From contig SKHH01000091.1 of NCBI GenBank assembly GCA_007117055.1, forward strand, positions 1 to 11,907: a DNA stretch of 11,907 bases. The letters are read 5' to 3'. Below are positions 1 through 6,930 of this stretch, piece after piece (positions within the stretch are counted from its first letter, which is position 1; the number at the start of each line of letters is the position of its first letter). This DNA is from Lishizhenia sp. Lineage in GTDB: Bacteria > Bacteroidota > Bacteroidia > Flavobacteriales_D > Crocinitomicaceae. The position numbers and the translations under genes are program-made. Below the pieces are notes generated by a model, which saw nothing but the letters and a program-made list of their open reading frames with translations, ran no database searches and had not been told where the DNA came from.

Positions 1-988
1 TCATCCAGCCTGTTACCAAAGAGCTTCCGTATTCTGGTTTAAATTCAGAAAATTCAGAACCATCCGCTATCCGCATAATTAATTCTCGAACATCAAAAGA
101 TTTTTTAACATCCGCAGGAACGACACCTAAAATTTCGTCTTGATCATACTTTGGGTCTACCACTGGTTCTGTTGGCACATAATGAGGAATTGTAGTCTTT
201 ACAATCTCCATAATTTCTCGCGCCATTCTTATCCCATCGTATTCATCTTCGGCTAAGTAATCTGAAACACCAGAAACACGGCTGTGCATTTCTGCACCTC
301 CTAATTCTTCATCAGTAGAAACTTCATTGGTAGCCATTTTCACCAAAGGAGGTCCTGCCAAAAACACTTTAGCAGACTGCTTTTGAAAAATGGCATAGTC
401 CGACATTCCAGGCACATAAGCACCACCAGCCGTTGCATTACCAAAAACTACAGATATGGTAGTCAATCCCATTTTAGAACGTCGTGTAATTTGTCGGAAA
501 GTCTCTCCACCGTAGTTGAAAATCTTGGCTTGATCTTGCAGATTTGCTCCACCACTTTCTACTAAATTAATCGTTGGCAGTTTATTTTCCTCTGTAATTT
601 CTCCGATACGCAGCGCTTTGAAGGTTGTGGCATAATCCACCGAACCACCTTTTCGCGTACCAACGTTCGAATTGATCATACAAATCTTACCCGATACAAT
701 TCCGATTCCAGAAACATTTGTACCACCTGCTCCAAATCCACCTTTATTTTCCATTCCGGCAAGCGGAAGTAACTCCAAAAAAGGACTATCTTGATCCAAT
801 ACCAGTTCTATTCGTTCACGTGCGAGTAGTTTTCCTTTACTACGTGCGCGTTCAATGTGTTTTTCCTTTCCTTGAAAACGGCTTTCTTCCAAGTGTTTTT
901 CCAGCTTCTCGATCAATTTTTGCATCTCAGCATAATTGTCTTTGTATTGCTGGCTGTTCGGATTAATTTTTGATTTTATTGCTCTCAT
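1..988 (-). CDS. Acyl-CoA carboxylase, carboxyltransferase (beta) subunit, 3' end outside window
   Basis: Biotin-dependent carboxylase subunit that transfers CO2 from carboxybiotin to an acyl-CoA in the cytoplasm. The first 329 residues are visible; the family is usually about 510-540 residues, so the rest lies beyond the left edge. Crotonase-fold carboxyltransferase motifs are clear: GKLLARERI near residue 52, LVESGGANL at about 142-150, NATAGGAYVPGMSD at about 184-197, and LAGPPLVKMAT at about 210-220 followed by LGGAEMHSRVSGVSD. The AGGAYVP and GPPLVK forms resemble methylcrotonoyl-CoA or geranyl-CoA carboxylases rather than propionyl-CoA carboxylases. Residues 111-130 (TRKGGSVDYATT and following) differ from the classic methylcrotonoyl type, so the substrate is uncertain. 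The ATG at 988 lies 16 bp after the TetR stop, with no promoter between, so the two are probably co-transcribed and controlled by that regulator. Confidence 0.93.
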   Translation of the reverse strand, partial: MRAIKSKINPNSQQYKDNYAEMQKLIEKLEKHLEESRFQGKEKHIERARSKGKLLARERIELVLDQDSPFLELLPLAGMENKGGFGAGGTNVSGIGIVSGKICMINSNVGTRKGGSVDYATTFKALRIGEITEENKLPTINLVESGGANLQDQAKIFNYGGETFRQITRRSKMGLTTISVVFGNATAGGAYVPGMSDYAIFQKQSAKVFLAGPPLVKMATNEVSTDEELGGAEMHSRVSGVSDYLAEDEYDGIRMAREIMEIVKTTIPHYVPTEPVVDPKYDQDEILGVVPADVKKSFDVRELIMRIADGSEFSEFKPEYGSSLVTGWM

Positions 989-1004
989 AGTAGAACGTAA
1001 TACA

Positions 1005-1667
1005 TTAAAATTTAGAAATATCTGTTAATTGTACTTCAAATGGGTCTCCCAACGAATCGACATATTCTTGTCCAAAATACTTAATAAAACGCTGAAGTCC
1101 TTTTTCAGTAAAATGTGGAATTAGCAAACTCCAAATCATTTTTTCCCCGTCTTCTGTTGTCTTTTCTCCTCTAATGATTTGCTGTGAAAGCCAGAAAAAA
1201 GTCAACATCCAAACCGTAAAAGCGATATTGTTATACACGCCAGGGAATTGCTCCGGCTTTAAATTACCTTGATTAATGGAATACATCAAAGTAGCCTTAT
1301 TTGCGGCAATTGTATTTGCGGTAATTTCACGGAATTTTTCTTGAACATCCGGATGGTTCAACACATTGTAATTTAAAAAGATAAAAGCATATTCCTTTTG
1401 GTACCTGTAATATAGCTGTACCTCTTTATGCAGGTTTTCAAACGAGGGGAATTGTCGTGACGTACTTCTGTCCTTTTCAATTTTATCCCACATTTCATCC
1501 ACAATAGCTTTCAGCAATACATCCTTATCCTTGAAATGATATGCAAGATTCCCTCTACTCATTTCAAGATTATTTGCTAATTCATGCAAAGAAACCGCCT
1601 CAAAACTTCGTTGATTGAAGATTTTTTTAGCTTTCTTGATAATTTGAGTTTTAGAGTGTTTTGCCAT
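1005..1667 (-). CDS. TetR/AcrR-family transcriptional regulator
   Basis: A 220-residue DNA-binding repressor of normal TetR length. The N-terminal helix-turn-helix spans about residues 8-50: IIKKAKKIFNQRSFEAVSLHEL, then the recognition helix region LEMSRGNLAYHFKDKDVLL. The C-terminal two thirds is helical and aromatic-rich (YYRYQKEYAFIF, VWMLTFFWLSQQ), as in the ligand-binding and dimerisation half of this family; the ligand cannot be read from sequence. The gene lies directly upstream of the acyl-CoA carboxylase subunit on the same strand, so an acyl-CoA or related metabolite is a reasonable guess for the effector (inference). Its promoter region carries two tandem operator-like repeats around the -7 box, which suggests negative autoregulation. 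ATG start at 1667; no strong Shine-Dalgarno sequence. Confidence 0.93.
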   Translation of the reverse strand: MAKHSKTQIIKKAKKIFNQRSFEAVSLHELANNLEMSRGNLAYHFKDKDVLLKAIVDEMWDKIEKDRSTSRQFPSFENLHKEVQLYYRYQKEYAFIFLNYNVLNHPDVQEKFREITANTIAANKATLMYSINQGNLKPEQFPGVYNNIAFTVWMLTFFWLSQQIIRGEKTTEDGEKMIWSLLIPHFTEKGLQRFIKYFGQEYVDSLGDPFEVQLTDISKF

Positions 1668-1678
1668 CTCTATTTCAT

Positions 1679-1718
1679 TTTAGTCGTGTTTGACTACAAA
1701 TTTAGTCATGTTTATCTA
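1679..1718. promoter_or_regulatory. Tandem TetR operator-like repeats
   Basis: Two 18-bp units, TTTAGTCGTGTTTGACTA (1679-1696) and TTTAGTCATGTTTATCTA (1701-1718), match at 15 of 18 positions and are spaced 22 bp start to start. The first contains the inverted repeat TAGTC-6 bp-GACTA, as expected for a dimeric repressor. A second dyad is formed across the units by GACTA (1692-1696) and TAGTC (1703-1707). The array sits 11 bp upstream of the TetR start codon and covers the predicted promoter. Binding by this TetR protein is inferred from position and symmetry. Confidence 0.7.
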
Positions 1719-1726
1719 AAATACAA
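1697..1726 (-). promoter_or_regulatory. Bacteroidetes-type promoter for tetR-carboxylase operon
   Basis: On the minus strand TTG (1726-1724) is followed after 19 bp by TAAATTTG (1704-1697). This fits the Bacteroidetes consensus TTG-N19-21-TAnnTTTG exactly. The -7 box lies precisely between the two operator-like repeats, so a bound repressor would block the polymerase. The start of transcription is expected near 1690, about 20-25 bases before the TetR ATG. Confidence 0.7.
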
Positions 1727-1775
1727 GAAATCGGTATTTTTTTTCCTCAAAAAGTCATAAAACCTTCAAAAACAG

Positions 1776-3521
1776 TTATTGCACCCTTAAAATCGGAAGT
1801 AAATTGTGCGTTGGCTCAAAATAAGGTGAGCGTTTGTAAATAAAGTATAATTGTTCCCATCGATTTGAAGAAAACTCAGGGTCTTCTTTTTGTTTTCTCC
1901 GAAAATCTTCCCGTAGCTCTCGATTAGTTCCTAATAATTCAGTAGCAATATCTTCAAACACGTAAGGTGAGAAATATTCTTTTTGCTGCACATAGCTATC
2001 CATAAAACTCCAGTTAAAAAAGCTGTCGGGTTGGCGTGGATCGAGTATTGCAAGAATGTATGTTGCTTTATCTTGCTTAACAGGAACAACAACATCTCCT
2101 GAATTCAATACCACTTCAACGGGTTCCCATTCCGCTTGCGTATTAAAATGCAAAAACCTACCTTCATACGGTTTATTTACTGATTCAAAGCTTTGAATAC
2201 GGCATTGTTCAGCCCTAATTAACGAATCATTTTTTACGTATTTATACTCCACCTTATTTAGATCTAATAATGAAATTATATCGCCTTCAGTTCTTCTCAC
2301 GATATAAAAAGCTGGAACAGTAATTGAGTCTGATGCCACATGTGTTTCAAAGCTATTCAAGTTAAATACCTCTGCGCTATCTCTAAAATATTTCAATCTT
2401 GGTTGCTCCGTAATTTCACTTTTCTCATACCTCCATTTATAGCCTTTGAAATCAACAGACGTAGCTTCGTTACTTAATTTGTAATTCACCCCTATTCTAG
2501 ACTGATTCCATGATAACTTTTTGGTTTTTTCTCGTGCTGCTTCAATTTCAGATTCGTTGTTCATCGTCCAGGCAATCAACTCCATAATTACAGCAAAAGT
2601 GCTTCGCACACGATCTGGGAATGGTTTTAACATATGTGCCTCTGTTGTAAAAGAAATTGTGTGAAACAACTCAGCGTACCCCATTGCATAACGTGGAGTG
2701 CCATTAAACGAATAAATTCCATCCTCAAGGGTTTTCCCTTTCAGAGAAACGTAAGGAAAAAAGTCATACCCCCATTTTTGCGGTAAGCTCTTTTCCATGT
2801 ATGGAATACAGTTCTCAAATTGAATGGTACGAATCGGTTCTGGAAGTCTCTCTTTTACAGGAGCAATATAGGTCATCGTATATTGATAGTCAGCGCCATT
2901 ACTAGTGTGTGTATCAATAAACACATCAGGATCTAAAGCATGAAATAAAGTAGCGAAAGCTACCATATTTTCACTGCCTGTTTTAATAAAATCACGATTC
3001 AAATCTAAATTTCGCGCATTTCCTCTGAAACCATATTCTTCTGGTCCGTTTTGGTTAGCCCTGCTTGTACTCGAACGATTTAACATCCCACCGATATTGT
3101 AAGAAGGTATAATCCCAACAACAGGAAAATTTTTCTGTGTTTGTTCATCAGCATAGGCATATTCGTGAACGAGTTGCATACTTGCATTGATTCCACATGG
3201 CTCTCCCGGATGAATACCATTATTCACCAGTAATACCGCTGAATTCCTTGCTTTTTCAAAAGTTTTGGCAGAGTCTGGTAATGCATTTAGAACGCATAAC
3301 AATAATGGTTTTCCCGCATCTGTCGTCCCCATTTGGTACAAAGCAATTCGTGGGTTTTCATTAGCATATTTCTCATAAAAAAAGACCATTTCATCGTAAG
3401 TAGGCGTTCGATTGCTTGTCATCAAGTCCTCTACCTTAAATACGGTTTCCTGAGCAACAGTTTCGTTAACAAGGAAAAACAACGCAATAAGACAAAAACA
3501 CATTAAACAATTTTCTTTCAT
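1776..3521 (-). CDS. Secreted M14-family zinc carboxypeptidase
   Basis: A 581-residue metallopeptidase predicted to be exported. The N-terminus is a signal peptide (MKENC, hydrophobic core LIALFFLV, likely cleavage after VAQ near residue 24). The peptidase domain covers about residues 40-320. Zinc ligands are H104 and E107 in GIHPGEPCG and H205 in FIDTHTSNG. The NR pair N175-R176 (NLDLNRDF) matches the substrate-carboxylate site of M14 enzymes, and E294 in FTTEAHM is the likely catalytic glutamate. Residues about 325-581 form a C-terminal region I do not recognise. The start at 3521 was chosen because the signal peptide begins there and the ATG overlaps the upstream micro-ORF stop in an ATGA; a start at 3575 would add 18 residues ahead of the signal peptide. 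Peptide substrates are unknown. Confidence 0.9.
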   Translation of the reverse strand: MKENCLMCFCLIALFFLVNETVAQETVFKVEDLMTSNRTPTYDEMVFFYEKYANENPRIALYQMGTTDAGKPLLLCVLNALPDSAKTFEKARNSAVLLVNNGIHPGEPCGINASMQLVHEYAYADEQTQKNFPVVGIIPSYNIGGMLNRSSTSRANQNGPEEYGFRGNARNLDLNRDFIKTGSENMVAFATLFHALDPDVFIDTHTSNGADYQYTMTYIAPVKERLPEPIRTIQFENCIPYMEKSLPQKWGYDFFPYVSLKGKTLEDGIYSFNGTPRYAMGYAELFHTISFTTEAHMLKPFPDRVRSTFAVIMELIAWTMNNESEIEAAREKTKKLSWNQSRIGVNYKLSNEATSVDFKGYKWRYEKSEITEQPRLKYFRDSAEVFNLNSFETHVASDSITVPAFYIVRRTEGDIISLLDLNKVEYKYVKNDSLIRAEQCRIQSFESVNKPYEGRFLHFNTQAEWEPVEVVLNSGDVVVPVKQDKATYILAILDPRQPDSFFNWSFMDSYVQQKEYFSPYVFEDIATELLGTNRELREDFRRKQKEDPEFSSNRWEQLYFIYKRSPYFEPTHNLLPILRVQ

Positions 3522-3628
3522 AAAAAAAATATTAAAGCGATTAAAAAGATAACGATGATTACAAGATACTGCCATACATCTACGAAATAAGGTGCGTATT
3601 TATTTAACTTCTCCTTTATGGACATCAT
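3518..3628 (-). CDS. Small membrane protein (35-36 residues), coupled to M14 peptidase
   Basis: A micro-ORF with two adjacent in-frame ATGs (3628 and 3625); from 3625 it encodes 35 residues. The N-terminus is basic and polar (MSIKEKLNKYAPYF), followed by VDVWQY and then a hydrophobic stretch of about 15 residues (LVIIVIFLIALIFFL) ending at the stop. This is one membrane span with a cytoplasmic or interfacial N-terminal helix. Its TGA overlaps the ATG of the peptidase gene (ATGA at 3521-3518), the classic arrangement for translational coupling. A Lys/Glu-rich head, an aromatic girdle and a clean transmembrane helix are unlikely in random AT-rich DNA. I do not recognise the family; an anchor or modulator role is speculation. 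Confidence 0.62.
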   Translation of the reverse strand: MMSIKEKLNKYAPYFVDVWQYLVIIVIFLIALIFFL

Positions 3629-3855
3629 TATGAATTTATTTAGCTCGACTAAGATATAATATTTCTGTAAATCACAGTTTCTGAAATTAACAACACATGT
3701 TTAAAGTACCATTTGAAGTAGTTACGCATTCATTCAGGATTTAGAAAAACAGGTTAAAAATTTATAACGAACAAGTTTAATCAAAATAAATGATTACTTT
3801 AGTTGTCCATCAAATAACAAATTGAAAGTTAGTTTAACCGTATAACAAAAGCAAT
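3629..3855. other. Divergent intergenic region, no gene seen
   Basis: This AT-rich 227-bp stretch separates the leftward micro-ORF/peptidase pair from the rightward AsmA-like gene and should hold both promoters. I could not find a full TTG-N19-21-TAnnTTTG match on either strand. The nearest are TACTTTAG (3795-3802, plus strand) and TATCTTAG (minus strand, around 3647-3654), each with one mismatch in the -7 box and no good TTG. Only ORFs of about 15 codons or fewer occur. Confidence 0.5.
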
Positions 3856-6744
3856 ATGGCTGGAGAAAATAAAAAAAAGAAAAGCATCGTAAAGCGAGTA
3901 TTAAAATGGACAGGGATTTCATTTTTACTGCTTTTAATCGCATTGATTTTAATTCCGATATTTTTCAAAGAACAAATCAAAGACCTCGTTATCAACGAAG
4001 CGAATAAAATGCTGAAAGCAGACATTGCCTTAGGTGGATTTGATTTAACCTTTATTTCTACTTTTCCGAAGATGACGCTTACTTTAGAGGAGTTGTCTGT
4101 CACAGGAAGGGATGAGTTTGATGGAGTTCGATTAGTTGACATCAAACGATTTGATGCACATGTTGGGTTTTGGAGCGTCATCAGTGGAGATGATATCACC
4201 ATTAATTCTATTGCTTTACACGAGCCGAAATTTGATGTTCGAATTCTATCGGATGGAACAACCAATTATGATATTATGAAGTCTGAAGAAGAGCTAAAGG
4301 AAGAATATCCAGACGAAGACATTGAAAGTACTCCGTTTAATTTAACACTCTCACATTACGAAATCAATAATGCGTATATCCGTTATGACGATCAACCGGG
4401 GAATATGTTTGCCGAACTTGTAAACCTCACACACGAAGGGAATGGAGACTTAACACTTGAAGTCATTGACTTTGAGACTAAAACGATCATTGATGGACTT
4501 ACGTACAAAATGGATGGCATCACCTACATGAATGAAGTTGAAACAGATTTCACCATGAATCTTTTAATGGAATTCAGCGAAAATTCTGATAAGTTTACGT
4601 TGAAGCAAAATGAATTGCGCTTAAACAATTTATCTCTTTCTTTTGATGGTTATTATGAAATGCTGGATAACCACGATGACATGGATATCACCTTGAATGC
4701 ACAACGTACTACATTTAAAGACTTGTTATCACTAGTACCTGCATTTTATCATACGGGATACGAAAGCATGTTGGCTTCGGGTGATATGGAATTAAAAGGG
4801 TTTGTGAAAGGGAAAATGGACAGCCAAGTCATGCCAGCCTTTCAATTCGGATTAAATGTAAGGAATGCAGGAATAAACTATCCCGATATGCCATCATCGA
4901 TCGATAATATTCGTTTAGACATGAACACCCAATTCCCAGGAGGTGCGGATTTAGACAACATCGTATTAGACATAAATGCATTTCAGGCATCCTTCGTGGA
5001 CAACACCTTAGATGCAGAGCTACACATGCGTAATCCTATGACTGATCCTTATTTGATGTCCAAAATAGTTGCGAATGTAGATTTATCAACGATAGAACAA
5101 GTATACCCATTAGAGGAAGGTGAAAATCTAAATGGTCTGCTTTATTCTGATTTATTGTTAGATGGTCGTATGTCAGCTTTAGAAGAAGAACGCTACGAAG
5201 ACTTTAAAGCAGAAGGAAGTCTAAAAATAAATGATTTTCATTATGAAAGCGAATCATTACCAGAAGGAATGGACATTCATACATTAAGCTTTTTATTCTC
5301 GCCAGATCGTTTGCTACTTGAGGACTTAACAGCACAATTAGGACAATCGGATTTTGCAATGAAAGGAGAAATTCAAAACTATATGAACTATGTTTTTAAC
5401 GAAGAGGCGTTAACCGGCACATTTGACTTCAATTCTACATTCTTAGATATTGACGCCCTAATGCCAGAATATAGCTCAGAAGAAAGTGAAGTTACTGAAG
5501 AGGAAACAACTTCATCTGAAGAAGTTGAACCTGTATTAATCCCTAATAACATTGATTTCACACTGAATACCCGCATCGACAAGATGAATTATGATGGAAT
5601 GGAAATCAAAAACCTAAGCGGTATGGTTTCATTAAAAGAAGAAGTGGCTCGTTTAGATAATTTATCCTTCCAAACGTTAGGAGGAGGAATTACTTTATCT
5701 GGACTTTACAACACTCAAAATCACGCCGTACCACAAGTAGAATTTGGATATGGATTAAAGGATATAGACATTCAATCCTTGGTACAGTTTTTCCCATCCG
5801 TTGCTACTATGGCTCCTATTATGGAAAGTGCTTTTGGAGCTATATCCTCTGACTTTCGACTTGTTGGGGATCTTCAACCCGATTTTTCCCCCATTTATTC
5901 CACATTAACGGGAGGAGGGTCTTTATTCACAAATGAGGTAGAAATTAGAGATTACGAACCCATAGAGCGTTTGCGTAATACGGTAGAAATTGATCAACTT
6001 AAAGACACACGTTTCCGAGACGTGCGCATTCGTTTCTCATTTGAAGACGGTTTAGTTCGCGTACAGCCATTTACTGTAAGAATGGGAAATATTTCGACCA
6101 CGATAGAAGGAACTACTTCATTTGAACAAGAAATTGACTATAAATTAAATATGCAAGTTCCGAGAAGTGCCATCCCAGGACCAATTCTTCAAGCGGCCGA
6201 ACAAGCGGTCAGTGCAGCTCAAAATATCCCTGGATTCAAAATGAAAGAACTCCCGGCTATTATTCCCGTTAATGCACTTATCACGAACACCGTTACAGAT
6301 CCTAAAATTAAAACCGATTTCAGAGAGCAACTCATGGAATTAGGAGGTGATGTAAAAGGAGCAGTAAAAGAATTAGTTGATGAAACAATTGAAAAAGTAA
6401 AAGACACTGTTCGCGCTGTGGTAGAGGAAAAAATCGAAGATGCAAAAGACGATTTACGAGAGCGCAGGGATAAAATAATTAACGATGCACAACGTCGTGC
6501 AGACAAAGTAGTGGCAGAGGCAAAAACACTTGCAGATAGAACCCGACGAGAAGCAGATGAAAACGCACAAAAACTTATTGATGAAGCAGGAAACAATCCT
6601 GTTCGTCTCAGAGGTGCTGAAGTCGCTGCTGAGCGCGTTCGAAAAACTGGTGAAGATTCGGCTCAACGTATTGAAAGAGAAGCACAAGAGCGCGCTGACG
6701 CCATTATGAAAGAAGCAAGAGAACAGGCCAGTCGTTTGGATTAA
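3856..6744 (+). CDS. AsmA-like inner-membrane/periplasmic protein with coiled-coil tail
   Basis: A 962-residue envelope protein. It opens with a basic stretch (KKKKSIVKRVLKW) and one transmembrane helix at about residues 20-37, followed by the typical AsmA start (IKDLVINEANKMLKADIALGGFDLTFISTFPKMTLTLEEL). The long periplasmic part is rich in alternating beta-strand sequence, as in the AsmA/TamB/YhdP repeating-beta-groove proteins linked to lipid transport between membranes. A very acidic linker lies at about residues 538-560 (SSEESEVTEEETTSSEE). An AsmA-like C-terminal region follows (GLVRVQPFTVRMGNISTTIEG near residue 735). Residues about 820-962 form a highly charged, Ala-rich coiled coil (RRADKVVAEAKTLADRTRRE), an unusual ending for this family. 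It is transcribed alone, with an inverted repeat 60 bp after its stop. Precise function unknown. Confidence 0.85.
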   Translation: MAGENKKKKSIVKRVLKWTGISFLLLLIALILIPIFFKEQIKDLVINEANKMLKADIALGGFDLTFISTFPKMTLTLEELSVTGRDEFDGVRLVDIKRFDAHVGFWSVISGDDITINSIALHEPKFDVRILSDGTTNYDIMKSEEELKEEYPDEDIESTPFNLTLSHYEINNAYIRYDDQPGNMFAELVNLTHEGNGDLTLEVIDFETKTIIDGLTYKMDGITYMNEVETDFTMNLLMEFSENSDKFTLKQNELRLNNLSLSFDGYYEMLDNHDDMDITLNAQRTTFKDLLSLVPAFYHTGYESMLASGDMELKGFVKGKMDSQVMPAFQFGLNVRNAGINYPDMPSSIDNIRLDMNTQFPGGADLDNIVLDINAFQASFVDNTLDAELHMRNPMTDPYLMSKIVANVDLSTIEQVYPLEEGENLNGLLYSDLLLDGRMSALEEERYEDFKAEGSLKINDFHYESESLPEGMDIHTLSFLFSPDRLLLEDLTAQLGQSDFAMKGEIQNYMNYVFNEEALTGTFDFNSTFLDIDALMPEYSSEESEVTEEETTSSEEVEPVLIPNNIDFTLNTRIDKMNYDGMEIKNLSGMVSLKEEVARLDNLSFQTLGGGITLSGLYNTQNHAVPQVEFGYGLKDIDIQSLVQFFPSVATMAPIMESAFGAISSDFRLVGDLQPDFSPIYSTLTGGGSLFTNEVEIRDYEPIERLRNTVEIDQLKDTRFRDVRIRFSFEDGLVRVQPFTVRMGNISTTIEGTTSFEQEIDYKLNMQVPRSAIPGPILQAAEQAVSAAQNIPGFKMKELPAIIPVNALITNTVTDPKIKTDFREQLMELGGDVKGAVKELVDETIEKVKDTVRAVVEEKIEDAKDDLRERRDKIINDAQRRADKVVAEAKTLADRTRREADENAQKLIDEAGNNPVRLRGAEVAAERVRKTGEDSAQRIEREAQERADAIMKEAREQASRLD

Positions 6745-6807
6745 TAACAAAGACTATTTACAGTAGCTCAAAAATAGCATTGCCTTCGGTAAAAAAATGT
6801 AATACCC

Positions 6808-6862
6808 AGGGTAAACGCATTTACTATTGTACTAATAACGATATTTTAAATGCGTTTGCCCT
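6808..6862. terminator. Strong inverted repeat, possible terminator or regulatory hairpin
   Basis: AGGGTAAACGCATTTA (6808-6823) pairs with TAAATGCGTTTGCCCT (6847-6862) over all 16 positions with a single G-U wobble. The loop is 23 bases. It lies after the AsmA-like gene and upstream of the promoter of the TPR gene, so it would not be in the TPR transcript from that promoter. A run of eight T residues occurs at 6877-6884, but 14 bases past the stem, so it is not a textbook intrinsic terminator. A 3'-end stabilising hairpin or a protein-binding dyad are alternatives. Confidence 0.5.
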
Positions 6863-6882
6863 TATGTAAAACCTCATTTTTT

Positions 6883-6914
6883 TTGTGAAAGTTTGAAAAA
6901 AATGTTTAGCTTTG
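6883..6914 (+). promoter_or_regulatory. Bacteroidetes-type promoter for TPR-msrA-LRR genes
   Basis: TTG (6883-6885), 21 bp, then TAGCTTTG (6907-6914), a full match to the TAnnTTTG -7 box. Transcription should begin near 6920, leaving a leader of only about 10 bases before the ATG at 6931. No obvious operator dyad lies in the spacer. Confidence 0.65.
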
Positions 6915-6930
6915 AGTAACATACTGAATA

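Noticed and set aside
383..565. 60-codon plus-strand ORF
   Set aside because: Lies wholly within the acyl-CoA carboxylase gene on the opposite strand; low-complexity Ser/Thr/His-rich product with no domain character.
718..966. 82-codon plus-strand ORF
   Set aside because: Antisense shadow of the N-terminal part of the carboxylase gene, whose motifs are unambiguous.
3522..3575. N-terminal extension of the M14 peptidase to an ATG at 3575
   Set aside because: Would place 18 non-hydrophobic residues ahead of a clear signal peptide and overlaps the coupled micro-ORF.
3834..4265. 143-codon minus-strand ORF
   Set aside because: Antisense to the AsmA transmembrane and N-terminal domain; its hydrophobic C-terminal end is the reverse complement of the real gene's first codons.
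6219..6750. Two overlapping minus-strand ORFs (98 and 125 codons)
   Set aside because: Antisense of the charged coiled coil, giving Ser/Phe/Cys-rich shadow products; the plus-strand AsmA frame is continuous.
6786..6800. Small hairpin ATTGCCTTCGGTAA followed by A-rich sequence
   Set aside because: Only a 5-bp stem with a wobble and no T tract on the plus strand; not a credible terminator.
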